The translations under genes were made by a program, and so were the position numbers. DNA of 64,000 bases from contig NW_020312147.1 in assembly GCF_002999335.1 (NCBI RefSeq), forward strand, positions 310,001-374,000, read 5' to 3'. This document shows positions 28,762-42,000 of the stretch, piece after piece. How positions within the stretch are numbered: position 1 is the stretch's first letter; each line of letters starts with the position of its first letter. This DNA is from Cyclospora cayetanensis. Taxonomy: Eukaryota; Apicomplexa; Conoidasida; Eucoccidiorida; Eimeriidae. The notes below the pieces were generated by a model. That model saw only the letters and a program-made list of their open reading frames with translations. It searched no databases and was not told where the DNA came from.

Positions 28762-30753
28762 GACTCGACAGTGGCGTAGTACTTTTTGTCATCCCTTATA
28801 TCTGTTGCTTCTACTGTTATTTTCATTTTAGTGAATAGGGTTTTTGTAAATCTCGAATAAGCAGTAGAAGACCAACTACTAGTCAGCAGGCAGGTATGCT
28901 GTAGTGGACGCGGTGCTGAATTTCAAGGTCTAGACAAAAGGAAAGAGGCAAAAGGAAAGAGTTTTTCGAACTCTGATTCCAGACGGCTAATTAGCTTTAC
29001 TAAATCATATAGAATGGCAAAAAATGATCTCCAATTGAGTGGAAAATGCGCCGTTCCGCAGCTGAAGTGTCAGGGGGAATGCGATTTCCGACTGCGGCAG
29101 CTCGATGCGAAACTCAACATGGTTTCTCCAGCAGATTAAACGGACAAGAATGCCGCTTACACGTGAAATTTCTTCGTTAATCCTGCTGTAGAATATTGCA
29201 TCTTAGTGACATTCTTTTAATGTGCAAACCTGGAAAAGGTCTACGTTGTTCACAAACCACACAGCTGTTGGCAGGACGAAGTTGTTGAACGCAAAATGAC
29301 GTGGCACATAGGAAAATCCATGTTTATTTGTGCCCCATAGCTCTTGTTGTATCTATCACGACTCCTTTAAGCAATTCCTACTGCACAGTAAGCCAGACAG
29401 TGACGAAGCATTATCCTGGAAGTCTAGTTTAGGCGTGGAAGAAAAACCCGTCTGACGGATGCAGTTGATCTAAGCACTGTGCAAAATGTGATTTTACTAT
29501 CCAAGAACTTTGGTACTTCCTTAAAAACAGAGTTCTTCTAATTTCGCCTGCAGATTTTAAAATGCATTCACTCCCCCACCTCGGTCCCAAGGTTTTCTAG
29601 TCGTGGATACTCATGCTTAGCCTTTACAGCGTTTAGAGAATAGCGTTGAAATACTTCAATCCGGTGGCGACACAGTAGCACGGCGCTCTCCGTAGATAAC
29701 AGCGACAGACAGATGAGACTGCAGATTGTTCATTACGCCCCTCGGGTGACCCCGCAGCTACACCTGCGTGAATTACAGGTGCACTGTTACTCCTTGACAG
29801 TATTCATTACACGTTGCGATGTAGGACTTGAGCTATCTGATATATGTCTGCCTTTCCGTGCCCAGAAAATTGGATATCGGCCGTCCAGCAAGGCAAAAAT
29901 CCTTTAAAGCCGATAGCAGCAAGCAAACCGCCAAGGAGTTGCAGGCACGTGCTCGGGTAACTTGCCACATTTTGCTCTAGGCGAAGCCTTTGCACAGTCC
30001 GCTATCATAAAGAATAACCCTGCAAAAGCCCATGTCATTTAAGTTGCTTTGATATTTCCGTACTTCCGGTTTCTCACTTTTTCCTTTCCAAGTGCATACC
30101 CAAATGGCTATCGAACCAGTAGTGCAAGCTCCTCGCCGGCTCTTGACATAACGGAACTATTGATGGGGGTAGCTGGCTATGATGTACAGCGTGGGCATCA
30201 CAGATAACTGCGAACACCCTAGGGCTTTTGGAGATAGAGGCAAAGAAAAAACCTATGTAGTGCGTAGTGCATGTACAATGCGAGGAAAACAGAGAAAAGA
30301 AAGAATAGATGCGGATGGCAGCATCCAAGGGGCTCACAATCCATTACAAAGCCCCCACCAAAGGTTTCACCGAAAATCAAAGCAACGCCAAACCGGCGTG
30401 AGACCAGAGAAGACTGAGAAAAAAGCGAAGGCGAGGCGGCACACGCCCTCCCCCGTTTCCCTCTCCTGTCTTCCAGGTGCTGACCTATGCCAGCCCCTAT
30501 GTCCCTCCTCTCTGCTTCTTCTGAAAAGATACAGAGATTGAAAACCTGCCTCCTTTGCAGAAACATGCGATACAGAAAAGTAAACGAATTGCATGGAGGG
30601 GGAAGCAGGCAAAACAAAAAGAAATGGCGACAAGACACGTCACGGACTTAGAAAGGGACCCAGCAACGGAATGGTGGGAAGTGAAAATAGTGCCACACAG
30701 ATGTTTGAGCTATCTCGCCAAGTTTCATCATCGGTTTCTATCACCCGTCTGCC
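28762..30753. other. AT-richer spacer, no recognised gene
   Basis: Only short frames. The part next to 30753 is likely the 3' UTR of the helicase gene; minus frames at 30638-30219 have no domain. Confidence 0.5.
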
Positions 30754-33728
30754 CTATACGACACGCTGCCGTTTGGCAGGTCCGTGTCCGCCCAACCTTC
30801 CTCCACCCCTGCTCATGTTTGTCCCCCTATGGCCCGGTGCTCTCAATCCTCCTCTTGCATGGGTACTTGGCCTGCCCCCGTGAGTGCCAGGCCTGTCGAA
30901 CCGATTGCCTCCAGGCGCTCCACCCCTGCCCCCCCTACGGCTAGATACGTGGTTCGGATTATAGCGTGCTGCTTGCGTAGCTCGGGCACCTCCTTGTGAC
31001 TGTTGTGCCGCGCTTTGCCGCGCAAGGTAGAGGCCGTCTTGCAGTGGCGGAAGTTCAATCATACTCTTGATAGTGAAACCTGCTTTCCTTCCTCTGCTGT
31101 CGAGCATGGTGGGCAGAGGCCTTAGGACAAGGGCTTCCCATAGCTCCTCTTCTGCTGCTGGGAGATCGAAGACAGCCCCACATCCATCGGCGGTAAGCGT
31201 CATGTACTCGATCTTCTCTATCAGAGAGGTCGCTTTTTCTTCCGTGAAGCGGTTCTTCAAGGCACGCCAGACGTACGCGCAAGAACCTTGAAGAGGCGGC
31301 GACGGAGCGGGATCGAAGACGAGGTGAAAAGACACAAATTCTTGGCGGCCCGTTAAAGGGGACACCTGGGGTGTGGTGGCCGCCCCCGCTGCAGCTTCAT
31401 CCTGTAGGAGCCTTCCCAACAGTTGAGCGATGGCGTCCTCGGGTGCGGTTTTCTTCAAGACCTTTTTAGAAAGCTTCTGCAACAATTCCTCCTCCCCCAT
31501 TCTCTCTCCTTCTCCAGAAAGAGATCCGACTTTGAGTGAGGGGAAAAGAGATTGGGCGGTGGCTAGGAAGCGCTGCCTCTTCAGCGCTTCTCCTTGCGGA
31601 AATCCGACGCGCATGAACTGAAAGGCACCCTCTATCTCGATCTGGGCAAGAAAGTCTGTATCGCCCTTGCCGTAGAAGAGCAGCGCCGTTCCTCTTCTGC
31701 CAGCTCTCCCCGTCCGGCCCGCACGGTGCACATACGTGTCGATATCCTTCGGTGGACTCATCTGTACCACCAGACGAATACCTGCGATGTCGAGGCCTCG
31801 GGCGGCGACATCTGTGGCAACAAGACATTTAAATTTGCCCTGTCTGAACGATTTCAGCGTCGCTTCGCGCTGTTGCTGTGGAATGTCACCATGCAGCGCA
31901 CAAGCAGAACCGCTGATGCACGAATTCAGAGCGACTTCATTGACTTCCTGCTTTGTCTCGCAGAAGATGGCACACAACGAAGAAACGGGTGCCGCCACCC
32001 CCTGCGGCCCTGCCGGCGCGTTACCGGCCCCTTCTCCAGCGCCAGCAGAAGACGCCTCATCTTGGCAGTAAAGGGATAGAAGCAGAGGCAAGGCGTCCAC
32101 ACGACCCTTCCAGTGACACTGCAGGGCCAGGTGCCTAATAAGACCTGATCCTGAACCCGAACCTCCGGGCATATGCTTAGTCACGCCAGATTCCTTTCCT
32201 TCCTGTTGCTGCTGATAGGCAGTCCCGTCTACAAAGGCTCGATCGTGCCTCATGAAAGCCTCGGCAATACCCTTAGCCCACTTGGGAAAGGTGGCAGTAA
32301 ACAGCAACAATTGGTGACTGCCTTTCTTGCGATCGTCTTCGCTCTCGTCTACCGCCGTGCCTCGCTTGCTGTCGCCGTCCTTCCCTTTTTTCTGTTCTCC
32401 CAAGAGCTTAAGTAGCTGCTCAATATCTTCCCTGAATCCCATTTCCAAGAGCTTATCTGCTTCGTCCAAGACAACCGCCTCCGTGCCCTCCAACGTCAGA
32501 ATGCCTCTGCCAAGGAAGTCCAAAAGCCTCCCCGGTGTGGCCACCAGCACGTTGCAACCCGACCGAATCGAAGTTATCTGAGGACCCTCGGGGGCACCCC
32601 CAAAGATGCAAATCGAAGAAAAACGCCCAACCGCTAAGCGCTGGAAATCCGCGTGCACCTGTTGCGCCAGCTCGCGGGTGGGCAGAACGGCTACCACCTG
32701 AACACAGAACGCACAGACGTAGTTTTTCGCAGTATGTTGCGTTTAACGTCCAGGCTTACGGTTTTAGGTTGGCGCATAAAACACGATGAAAAAAGACCAG
32801 CGAGGGGATCCCCAGGAGGACTGTATCTCTGGACGGTTTTGGGGAGCCAGTTTAGAGTCTCCACTTGTTAATGTATATCAGTAAAACTCTCTGTCAGTGT
32901 AAGTTCGCTTTCTTGACGGACCTTGAGCTCCGGCGTTCCGGGCTGCTTCTTGACAAGCCCCCGTAAGGGCGGCTTCGGCTTGAAAGAGTCCTTCGCCAAA
33001 TTAGAAAAGAAGCGTTCAATCAGGGGGAGAGCAAAGGCCAACGTCTTGCCAGTGCCTGTACGAGCCTTGCATACAACGTCTTTGCCTGTAGAGGAAAGCA
33101 ACACGCAACACGGCGAACATTGAAAAGGGGGGTTACGGCCTCATGCAGCCGAAAGCCTAAGAGGCGGGCGTGATCGATCGCATTATTGGCGAAGAGGCTA
33201 GGAGTGGGTGCTTTGGGAGCGAGCCGGCAGAAAAAGCCGCAAAGAGCAAGAAAAGCGCAGCTCAGGAGCCTTGCACACACAGAAGGCGATAGAGGTAGAG
33301 GGTGTTTCCCCATAGACGTGCAGGGCTTCCAAGTGGGATACAAGGAACCTCAAGACTGTGTACCGAACTGCTAGGGGCGCCCAGAGGCGGATGTTTTGGA
33401 GCTGACACGGACCTTGATGGACCAAATGAAAGGAGAGGAATTGCACGGGGAGAAGGCGTTGGAAGCCGAGAGTCTTCAGTTGATCTAGGGTGACCTTGCA
33501 GATAGGAAAGCGGTCAAACTGTCCTCGCGCGAATTCCTCATTTCCTCCTTCTTCTGGGTCTTGATTTCCGTCTGCCTTGATGCACTTGGTTGCAGTGGAC
33601 TTTCGTTTTTCGTCCTCCTTGTTCCCTTTGGCGGTTGTTCGGAGGGCCTCCTCCATGTCTGCAGGCGCGTCCATAACGGCATTTGCGGAGGGCTCGCGCC
33701 GTTTGCGGGTTCTCTCCGTCGCCACCAT
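30754..33728 (-). CDS. DEAD-box RNA helicase with GUCT domain (DDX21/DDX50-like)
   Basis: Three exons, 33728-33413, 33085-32922 and 32697-30754, join in phase to 807 residues. Motifs in order: Q motif (FPICKVTLDQLKTLGFQRLL-PVQ), motif I ARTGTGKT, Ia PTRELA, TPGR, II DEAD (residues 238-241), III as TAT rather than SAT (294-296), IV AIFCETK, V TDVAARGLDI, VI HRAGRTGRAGR. After the helicase core, a segment with FTEEKATSLIEKIEYMTL resembles the GUCT domain of nucleolar Gu helicases, and the tail is RG/GG-rich. This points to rRNA processing in the nucleolus. Both introns use a GTCCGT donor. The start at 33728 is the first ATG before the acidic/basic N-terminal linker; the frame is open further upstream without an ATG. 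Divergent from MetAP1. Confidence 0.92.
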
Positions 33729-34726
33729 TCTCGCGGTTGGAATTAAAAGCCTGGCCCGCGCGAGTGGTCGTGCAGGAATCACACGAAATGTGCGAAGGGC
33801 GAAGCGGATCGGCACCGGTATTGCCCGTGAGCACGCAGCGTGCAGAAAGGCGAGGGCGCCAGCTGGCCCAGGAAAATGCAAGGAAGAAAGCCTTCTTGCA
33901 CTGCCTGTTTACGCCTTCGCTCTTTGTTGCTGCTGCCTCGTTTTCTTCTTTATTGCAAGTAAGCTGCTACGCAATCAGGGATCTTCCTGGATCGGTACAG
34001 CCCGTTGCCCCTGTGCCTGGATTCTGTGCGTGATGCTTCGTTAAAAGTAAAAGTAATGGCAAAACATCAAGCGACGCGCGTTATGAAGGTCAAGGCTCTC
34101 TGCAGTACTTACAAGGTTTAATACAAGAAAAAAACTGAGAAGCGCTGAAAGCGAAAAGGGGGTTAACGAGTGTGGGGCAGGAGCCGTGGTCCAACTACAA
34201 TCTGCCTGGTGCAGCAGCAGCAAAAAAGGCCTCTTCTGCGTCGAATTCAATATAAAAGGATTGAAAATGCATATCAAGAGAAGCCCATGAAGAAAAGTGC
34301 ATAGAATATCCAAGGTAGAAGAGGAGGGGCCCTGAGAGTCGTGGGCCCTCAACCTGGAACCCGCGCGATGCCAGGACTGCTAAAGAGGAAAGAGGCGTTT
34401 TCTCAACGTCTGTCTTTGAATTCAACCTTTCCCACATTCTCATTACGGGTTCATATGATGCAAAAAAAAGCTCTAGCTGTACTTATAATAAAGGTTCAAC
34501 CCTCTGCCTTCTTTTTCATCGTCGCCTGCTGGCATTTGCGCGCGCGGGTTTCCCATTTCTGAAGGCCACGAAATCTGTAGCGAACGCCTTTCCACGCAGT
34601 CTTGACTTGGCTCATCAATACTGCGAGCGCCAACGGACCCCAGAGGTCCCACTGGGCGCCTTAGTCAGGGCCCCTAGACGGCACCTTACCTCTCAATCTT
34701 ATTCGATTCGTATCCTGCTTACCAAG
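33729..34726. promoter_or_regulatory. Shared intergenic region of helicase and MetAP1
   Basis: About 1 kb between divergent start codons; should contain both promoters. No specific element identified. Confidence 0.4.
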
Positions 34727-37154
34727 ATGCAGTCTGCGCCATCGCCCTCCACCCAAGAGGCCTCTTCCTCCTCCTCTGGGGCCTCCGGCGCCTCTTCAAC
34801 TGAGGTCTGTTCAGCGGCATGCGCAGCCGCTCAAAGATGTCAGGGTTGCGGCGTATCTGCTGGTGAAGGATCGCGTTTTTTGAGCTGCCCAAAATGTGTA
34901 GATCTCAATATTTCGCCTAATGTCTTTTGCTCCCAAGAGTGTTTCAAAGCGAACTGGTCGAGCCACAAAAGAATTCATGAGGTGATGAGGCTGCTGCTCG
35001 CTGAAAGAGAGAGGGATAAAGAAGGCAACCTCAGTCATCTCAGTCCAAGTAATTACGATCCACACGACCAAATTCCGTGGAAAAGGGACCCACACTTACG
35101 GTAAGGATTCGAAAGACTGAACCTGGCGTAAAGGAGCTCGGTGAAAGGGGGGAATCCGAGGCTTCCTTTCGGTTTGTGCCTGCTCGACCTCTCTGCAGCG
35201 CATTCATCTCCTACAAGTTCACCGGCCCCCTTCGTCCGTGGCCTATATCGCCGCGTCGCACTGTTCCTTCTTGCGTGCCGTTGCCGGATTATGCCGCCAC
35301 TGGGGTTCCTTTAGGCGAGCAGGCTATGAGGTCCAATGCCATTCGGGTTCATACGCCTGAGGAGATCGAGGTATTTGAAGCGAGCTGCTCACGAACCCCG
35401 AAATTCGTCTTTTTTCCCCTAAATAATGGATACTTTTCAGGTTGCAATCTGAATGTCGTCCGACTCTGCGCTATTGTTGGTCCTCTGTAGCGGTTAAGGG
35501 CTTCATGCTTGCTGGGACGAGAAGCATTGGACTTGGCGCATTCGTTGATCCGACCAGGGGTTACAGCAGAAGAAATTGACAAGGCAGTCCATGAGTTTAT
35601 TTGCTCTAGAGGCGCCTATCCTTCTCCCCTAAATTACCAAGGGTTTCCTAAATCTTGCTGCATCAGCGTCAATGAGGTCATCTGCCACGGAATTCCTGAC
35701 CACAGGTAGATTTAGATTAGATATCCAGCAAAATTCTATATTTGGGGGTCCTTGCCGTGGTGAGGTAGTCTCCCACGGGATTTCCATGTAGGATAAAGTG
35801 TATGTACAACCGCCACATCCCCTATCAGGCCGGCGAACGGGAGCGTTGCTCACGGCCCAGAAGTCATGCAATCAAATTCCTTAATGTGAGCCTGTATCTC
35901 TTCATAGCTCTGGGGGTGCGTGGTCTGGCTTTGTTATACAGGCCTTTGCAGGAAGGAGACGTTGTCAATGTGGACATCACGGTTTTTTATCAAGGGATGC
36001 ATGGGGACCTCAATGAAACGTATATATGCACTGGTTCCTCTCCCGCTTCTTCTACATCTTCTGTTCCGTCCGCTGCTGCTTCCCCGCCTTCTTCATCCTC
36101 ATCCGCTTCAGAGGACAGCAGAAGGCTCTTGCAGGGCGCCTACCTTTCCCTAATGGAGGCAGTGAAGGCTGTGAGCCGCAGCAATGTGGAACGCGCAACT
36201 GATGCAATGACTGCTGTTGTTCTGGCCCCTGTCATTGGTCCTGTGCTGTCTTTTTTCATGTGCGAGTTCAGTAAGCTTTGCGAGCTTTAATTGAGGCCTT
36301 TTGCTGGTCGTGTGTTTGGGACGTGGGCGCTTGTGTACTGTGCACAGTGCAAGCCGGGAATGATGTATCGTGATATCGGCCGCATTGTCTCTTCAGTGGC
36401 TGACCAACACGGGTAGTTACTCAAACCTTATCGAGAAACTAGGAAGCCCTAACACTACACCCTTTGCCTGAGCTCGAAATCCCAAGTCTGATCTCTGTGC
36501 AGTTTATGGAGCCAGCGGATGCCTTGCCCTAGGTGTTGTTGTGCCCACAGGCTGTCTGTCGTTCGTTCTTATTGTGGACACGGTATTGGGGAACTCTTCC
36601 ACACTGCTCCCAGTATTCCTCATTACAGAAACAACAAGGCGGTGCGCTATAAAAGCCATTAGTCTTACTTGCGCGACCCTGCTGCGTCGGGCAATGAGAT
36701 GGGAAGAGCTTCAAAGCGTTTCACCTCGTCTTCTCAACCTTATCCTCTTGTTCCGCATGTTGTTTCTGGCGGCTTCATGGATCGTTTTATGACTGCTGTT
36801 AATGGTGCTCCGATGCACCGGCCTCCACTTTCTCTTCATGGCGGTTGGCTTATGGCTGATACTGCTGTTGCTCTTCTCTCTTTTCTGAGTCGCTGCCTGC
36901 TTGGAGTGGTGCGCTCGCAGGTAGGCATCTTAAAGCCTGGTCACGTTTTCACCATCGAGCCCATGTTGAATCTGGGGAAACCAGCCGATGTGCTTTGGCC
37001 CGATAATTGGACGGCAGTGACGCTTGACGGCTCTCTGTCAGCCCAGTTCGAGCATACGCTCCTTTGCACGGAAGAGGGGGTGGAAATCTTGACCAAGCGG
37101 CTCCCCTCTTCTCCGAAACTGGATATCGACACCCACGGTCACGACCTACCCTAA
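34727..37154 (+). CDS. METAP1: Methionine aminopeptidase type 1
   Basis: Removes initiator methionine from nascent proteins in the cytosol. Seven exons, 34727-35100, 35199-35370, 35491-35705, 35942-36170, 36348-36412, 36551-36641 and 36921-37154, join in phase to 459 residues. The N-terminal ribosome-binding C6H2 finger is complete: Cys38, 41, 54, 57, 68, 72, His80 and 84. The pita-bread catalytic domain has all five metal ligands: Asp265, Asp276, His369, Glu395 and Glu426. Signature blocks: [73 protein letters not shown] Ser/Pro/Ala-rich insertion of about 30 residues follows [12 protein letters not shown], where other family members have a short turn. Presence of the finger separates it from MetAP1D and MetAP2. 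Start ATG is preceded by a longer open frame without conservation. Confidence 0.95.
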
Positions 37155-37470
37155 AGGCCCGTCGTCCTCGGCAGAAGTATGCGGGTCACCTATTTTAAAT
37201 AGTGCGTTGCAATGCGTTCTCGGTAACACTTATATCGCAGAAACTTGAGGGGAACCTCAAAAGGCCTCTATGAGGTGACTTTACACCGGAGTCCCCTACC
37301 ACAAGGCCTCTTAGGTAGCCTACCCCTAGAGATATCGCATAAGTGGGGGCTGGTCGCTTGCACGACTTTTGGGTGGAGTGAAGAGGAGGGGCAAAGGGAG
37401 AGCGAGCCTCGTGGACGAACCTTTGGCCCAAGTGCTACTTTGTACAGGGGTTATTGAATAAAACCTGTAG
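37155..37470. other. MetAP1 3' flank, nothing recognised
   Basis: Probable 3' UTR and spacer; no domain or repeat. Confidence 0.5.
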
Positions 37471-37965
37471 TTATGATTTGCGTCGGGAACCCGTGCAGTG
37501 CATCTGGTGCTGTAGAGAAGGGGAAATTTGTGCATTGCTACAGTAGCTGCTATTAAGGTAGCATTCTTCCATAAAGGTCGTGTCTCTCTCGAAGGCGGGT
37601 GGGTTGCAGAGGCATTGAAGCGTCGCAGGACGTATTCTTCCCCAGCAGTTTTTCTTACACGTTGCATCTTCTATATACACTGTATGGCTTTCGTGCATAC
37701 GTCGGCTTCTGCAAAACTGTTTGTAGCACGTCTCATCGAACTGTTCTGCATTCCTGGTCGAGGCTAAACGCATGATTACGTAGGTATGCTTTGAAGCTAC
37801 CAAACCAAAGAAGACATTTAAAAGAACTCCCTTCCAATAACTTAGAGAAGAAGCATCTCCAAGTGAACGGGCTGCTTCCGGGAACGTGCACTCATGGGCT
37901 GGATCATCCTCCATAGTTGCATCATAACAAAGGAGTTCTGTTAAATGATTTATTATCATTGACAT
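37471..37965 (-). CDS. Unrecognised 164-codon open frame
   Basis: Begins with a true ATG at 37965 and reads a Cys-rich protein with a short hydrophobic segment (GVLLNVFFGLVASKHTYVIM). No family or splice support. A pyrimidine-poor acceptor aacag lies inside it, so it may be part exon, part intron. Chance cannot be excluded. Confidence 0.2.
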   Translation of the reverse strand: MSMIINHLTELLCYDATMEDDPAHECTFPEAARSLGDASSLSYWKGVLLNVFFGLVASKHTYVIMRLASTRNAEQFDETCYKQFCRSRRMHESHTVYIEDATCKKNCWGRIRPATLQCLCNPPAFERDTTFMEECYLNSSYCSNAQISPSLQHQMHCTGSRRKS

Positions 37966-38005
37966 ATTGGTGCGCGGGAATAATAGGAGAAAACCCCAAC
38001 GCGGG

Positions 38006-38891
38006 TCACAGCACCCTACACGAGCGGAACCTTACCGCAAGCAGCAGCAGATATCCAAATGTATACTTGTCCTTTTCAAGAGTTACAGTTGCCTTGATAA
38101 ATTGTTGCTTATGCTTTCTGGCTTTCGTTTGTTCTTCGTCCTCCCAGGAAAGGACTAGCCATCCAGGCTCTCTACCTCTATCGGTTCCATGTTGACACTG
38201 TGCCTGAAATCCCCCTTTTGTCGCCTGTTTTCCCTTCCTTCTCCTCTCTGTAGGCACTTGATTCTCATGGAATCAGCCCCCCCTGTGCATTCTGCTTCTG
38301 CCTTCTTCAAGCTTTCGATCAAGCTTCGACACCACCGAAACTGCGGAATGTAAGGCGCGGCAAAAGGGGAACATATTGCGAGCTTCCTGCTCTACAAATA
38401 GAGCTAGGGAGATTAAGATGCTTCTTTCTTACATCGAATGCATGAACCTCACGGCAACGCGAACATACAGGGCAGCAACAAGCGACATTGCAGCACCAGC
38501 ATTACGACAGCACGAAGAGGAAGGACATCAGTACTTCCATCCTCCCGTAACGACTTATTCCTCCTTCTAGTGGTCTCCCCGATGCCACTACTTCTGCCTT
38601 TATCGTTCAATATGATTCTCCGGCCACAGAAGTCATACACTATTACTTCTCGTCCATGTGCTGTGTTTTTTCTGTCATCATTGCTACTTTCGCTCTTGGC
38701 CTTATCTTCCAATGATACAGTAAAGGAGCAGGGGCGTCCTTCATTGGAAGAACGCCAAGTAAGCTTGCCATGGAAGGTACAGAGGCATGAGACCGCCTAC
38801 CGCTCTCTCTCCTCAGACTGTTTTTTGGGGTCAGGAGAAGCTCTATTCCGCCGACGTCATGTAAAAGCAGAAGGCTTATCACCAGCTTCAT
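38006..38891 (-). CDS. Candidate exons of an unrecognised gene
   Basis: Minus-strand blocks at about 38812-38449 (reads SFTVSLEDKAKSESSNDDRK and REVIVYDFCGRRIILNDKGR) and 38257-38042 (reads TKARKHKQQFIKATVTLEKD, then a GTAAGG donor) have coding-like composition with charged and aromatic residues. Exon borders between them are not resolved and no domain is recognised. Confidence 0.25.
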
Positions 38892-39061
38892 CCTCTAACA
38901 GTCGAAAAGTCCTGTAAAGGCCAGTGATTGCGCGTAAAGGGATTAGGCAAGAGCGGTGGTGTCCTGCTGTATATGTTAGCGCGACGGCGATATTTTTCAT
39001 CATTAGCCTTTTTTTTCAATGTATTGGAAGCCCGTAGATCAGGTATTCCCTTTCCGAATTC

Positions 39062-42000
39062 CCAGGCTCTAGAGCTTCACCGTGCGCTCGTCTCTGCTCG
39101 GCGTTCATGCACTCCGAATCCAGGGTCTTCGCACGCCTCGTTACCCATCGAAGGTCTCGTATACTTGCTGCAGTCTCCCACGCTAAAGCAGTTGCTGCTG
39201 GGGCGACTGTAGCTGCCGGCTAGACCTGGTACGGACAGCTCATGCACCTTTCTGTATCATTCGCTGTATTTTATTGTAGAGTTATCATACCCTTTTTCCA
39301 TTCACTGAGCTGTAGCTTGTTGTCTTCAATGCATATCTCAAAGCCCCAAGGCCTTATAATCAACTGTTGCACCGCCATATTTTCTCTTTGAGATTTTGCA
39401 TATAGACCATGGGTGGTAGCCAGACTTTAGCATTTCAAATTGCTTCTCTGCTACCCATTTTGGCATTCTAGCCTGACTTGGTCAAATTTTATTGAATGCA
39501 ACATCCGGTATTTAATGTGAGTGTGTGTTTGAATCGGCTGGGCATGCCGTTATCACTGAAGGCCAAACAACTCTCAGAAACAAGGGATTGGCAATGGATC
39601 AAATGTATGGAAGGGTGCCAGTTGAAGCGTCTTCCTTGCTTCACGGTTTCCCATTCTTCAGTGCCTCTATCCAATGGCCTATTGACCTCCGTTCTCTTTA
39701 TCGCCCAATAGATTTCTCTCTCATTTTCATTGACAAACAACGCCTTCGTTGCTGTTCCCTGTTACCTGCGTGCTTCTTTAGATCCCATTTCACGTGGTTC
39801 AGGCTGGATTATAGTATGGACGAGTCTTTAGTTGAGCATTATTTGACATCCCTGCGGGTGGGTTCTCCTTTTGTGGTTTTCTCTCATTTTCCCTTGTCTG
39901 CCTGATTGTTCATCTGTTTACTTCATATTTGACCGTGGTGCTTCGCCATCAACACAGAAACAGTGTTCCCTTACTTTGTGTATGTGTTTTCTTACGTCAA
40001 TTTCACTTCTATGTCTCTTTTCAGTAGTGTGATCATTTTCGTCATTCGATTATTGGAATGACTGTTTTTGTTGCATATGCTGCCGCAGCAATGCATTATT
40101 CAAAGGGCTGGGGAGTACAGAAGAACTTGGCTTAATACTGTTAAAAGGTCTAAACCTTAATGGCACAGGCCACACAGCAGAGGAGAAATCGGATGGCCAT
40201 CTGGCTGTGCTATTATCTGCAGCGCGTTGGCACTTCTCGAGATCTCTTTCGCACTCTTCATTTCCTTCCCTTGTTGTGCCTTTTCAGAACACCGGACTGC
40301 TTTATCGCTACCTGGTAGATCCGCGCACTGAAGGATGCTGAAGGAGAAACGAATTTTGGTATAGGCCACGTCCGACTAAGCCCTATATTCGCTTGCCCTT
40401 ACCGTACTTTGTTTTTACTTGGACGCTCCCTCTATTTGGTAGTGTGGCTGAGTAAGGCAAAAGAGATTTCCTGGCCAGCCGACCTTCGGTAATCTTTCCT
40501 TGGAAATTCCATGCCTTCTTTGGCTTTGGCTAGTTTGTTAGGCCTCTTTGCTCTCTAACTGGTATGTATTCTCTTGTGTACTTCAAATCTCCTTCTATTT
40601 ATCCTTCCGCATCTTGTCTACATGCCGTCTTGTGTGCCAGTTACTGTCATTTTGCACTGTGCTGCCTCCCTCCGTGCTTCCCCGTCTCCTCGCTTCTCCC
40701 ACTACTGCATTTTGTTCTGTCGCGCTGTATTGTGTTGCTCTCTTGAGGAGCTGGAAGGACAGGATCTCCGCCTTTGCGCTGCTGCCAAGCTTGTTGTGTT
40801 ACCTTCCAATGTCTCTTAGCACCAACCACATCAACAGACATCGAGTGCGCACTTTCTACTCAGAATAATTGACCGATAGTGAAACACATGACACACGCTC
40901 TCTTTTTTTCCGAACTTCAAGTAGTGTATCTCTTTGGAACCAATGCCCTGGTTTGCCGTCTATTTATTAATGTATTTGTATAGACTTAAGGAATTGGTTT
41001 CCCTTGATAATTCCATTTGTCTTAGAGCCTTTCTCCCACGAGCGCCGCCATGCTTCTCCTGTTCATCCTTTTCTTGGTTGCATCTTCTGCTTTTCATTTA
41101 GCGCGTGCGCCCTTTGGGTCTTTCTTTTCGTTTTCCCTTTAGGCACTACATCCTGCTGATAGTGGATGCAACAGGAAAACATCCCTTGTACCACTCCCCA
41201 ATATTGCGGCAACTGCATATCATCGCAACTGAACTGGACTGGCAAATCGCAGCCCAGAATAGCGGCGGCCGTGCGTCTGCTGCTGTTGGTCTCCTTGTAT
41301 AACTTGTATCTTGCCTTGGTAGCTAGTGTCTCAATTTGTTGGTTTCCTGCAAGCCAGCATGCATGCGTCTATGAACATTGCCAGCGCTGTAAGTTTCTCC
41401 ACAATTCCGTGTCTCCAGTAAAGTTGGCTCTTTGAGCTGGTAGTTTTACTTGTCTTGTGCTTACCCCTCGGGTCGGCATATATATTCTGATTTATTTCGC
41501 AGTTCCTTTTCGTCGGTATCGTTCCGTATCCCAAATCCCTGAGGTAAAACTTCTCTACATTCTTCATGTTTGGCCTTAGAGTGCATAACGTGGGGCTGTT
41601 AGAGGGCCAACAAGGGAGGTAGAGATAAGATCGCTCTATTCGAAGCTGTCCTCTTCATCTTCGTTTGCTTGCTCTCTTCAGCCTAGATTTGCCTTGATAG
41701 GGAGCTAAGGACCACGAGATGATAGCGAACGAATCAAAACCCCATGACCCTCCTTACATTGACTTTGTTTCCACGTCTTCATGTTCTGATCGATTTCCCC
41801 GATCTGGGATAACGGTCTTTTCTGGCTTCTACCCTTGCATCCATATCTCGCATGCTTTTTTACTTTAAAAACCCTTTATTAGCTATGTGTTTTATCATTT
41901 GCTTTCGGACCTACTCTCTCAGTATTGTGCACTTATTGCCCACACGTGTCACATCTGCTTCCTTGTGTTTCAATGCGCCCTTCGTGCCTTCTCCTCAGTC

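Noticed and set aside
31594..32079. Plus-strand frames within the helicase
   Set aside because: The minus strand carries all DEAD-box motifs across this interval.
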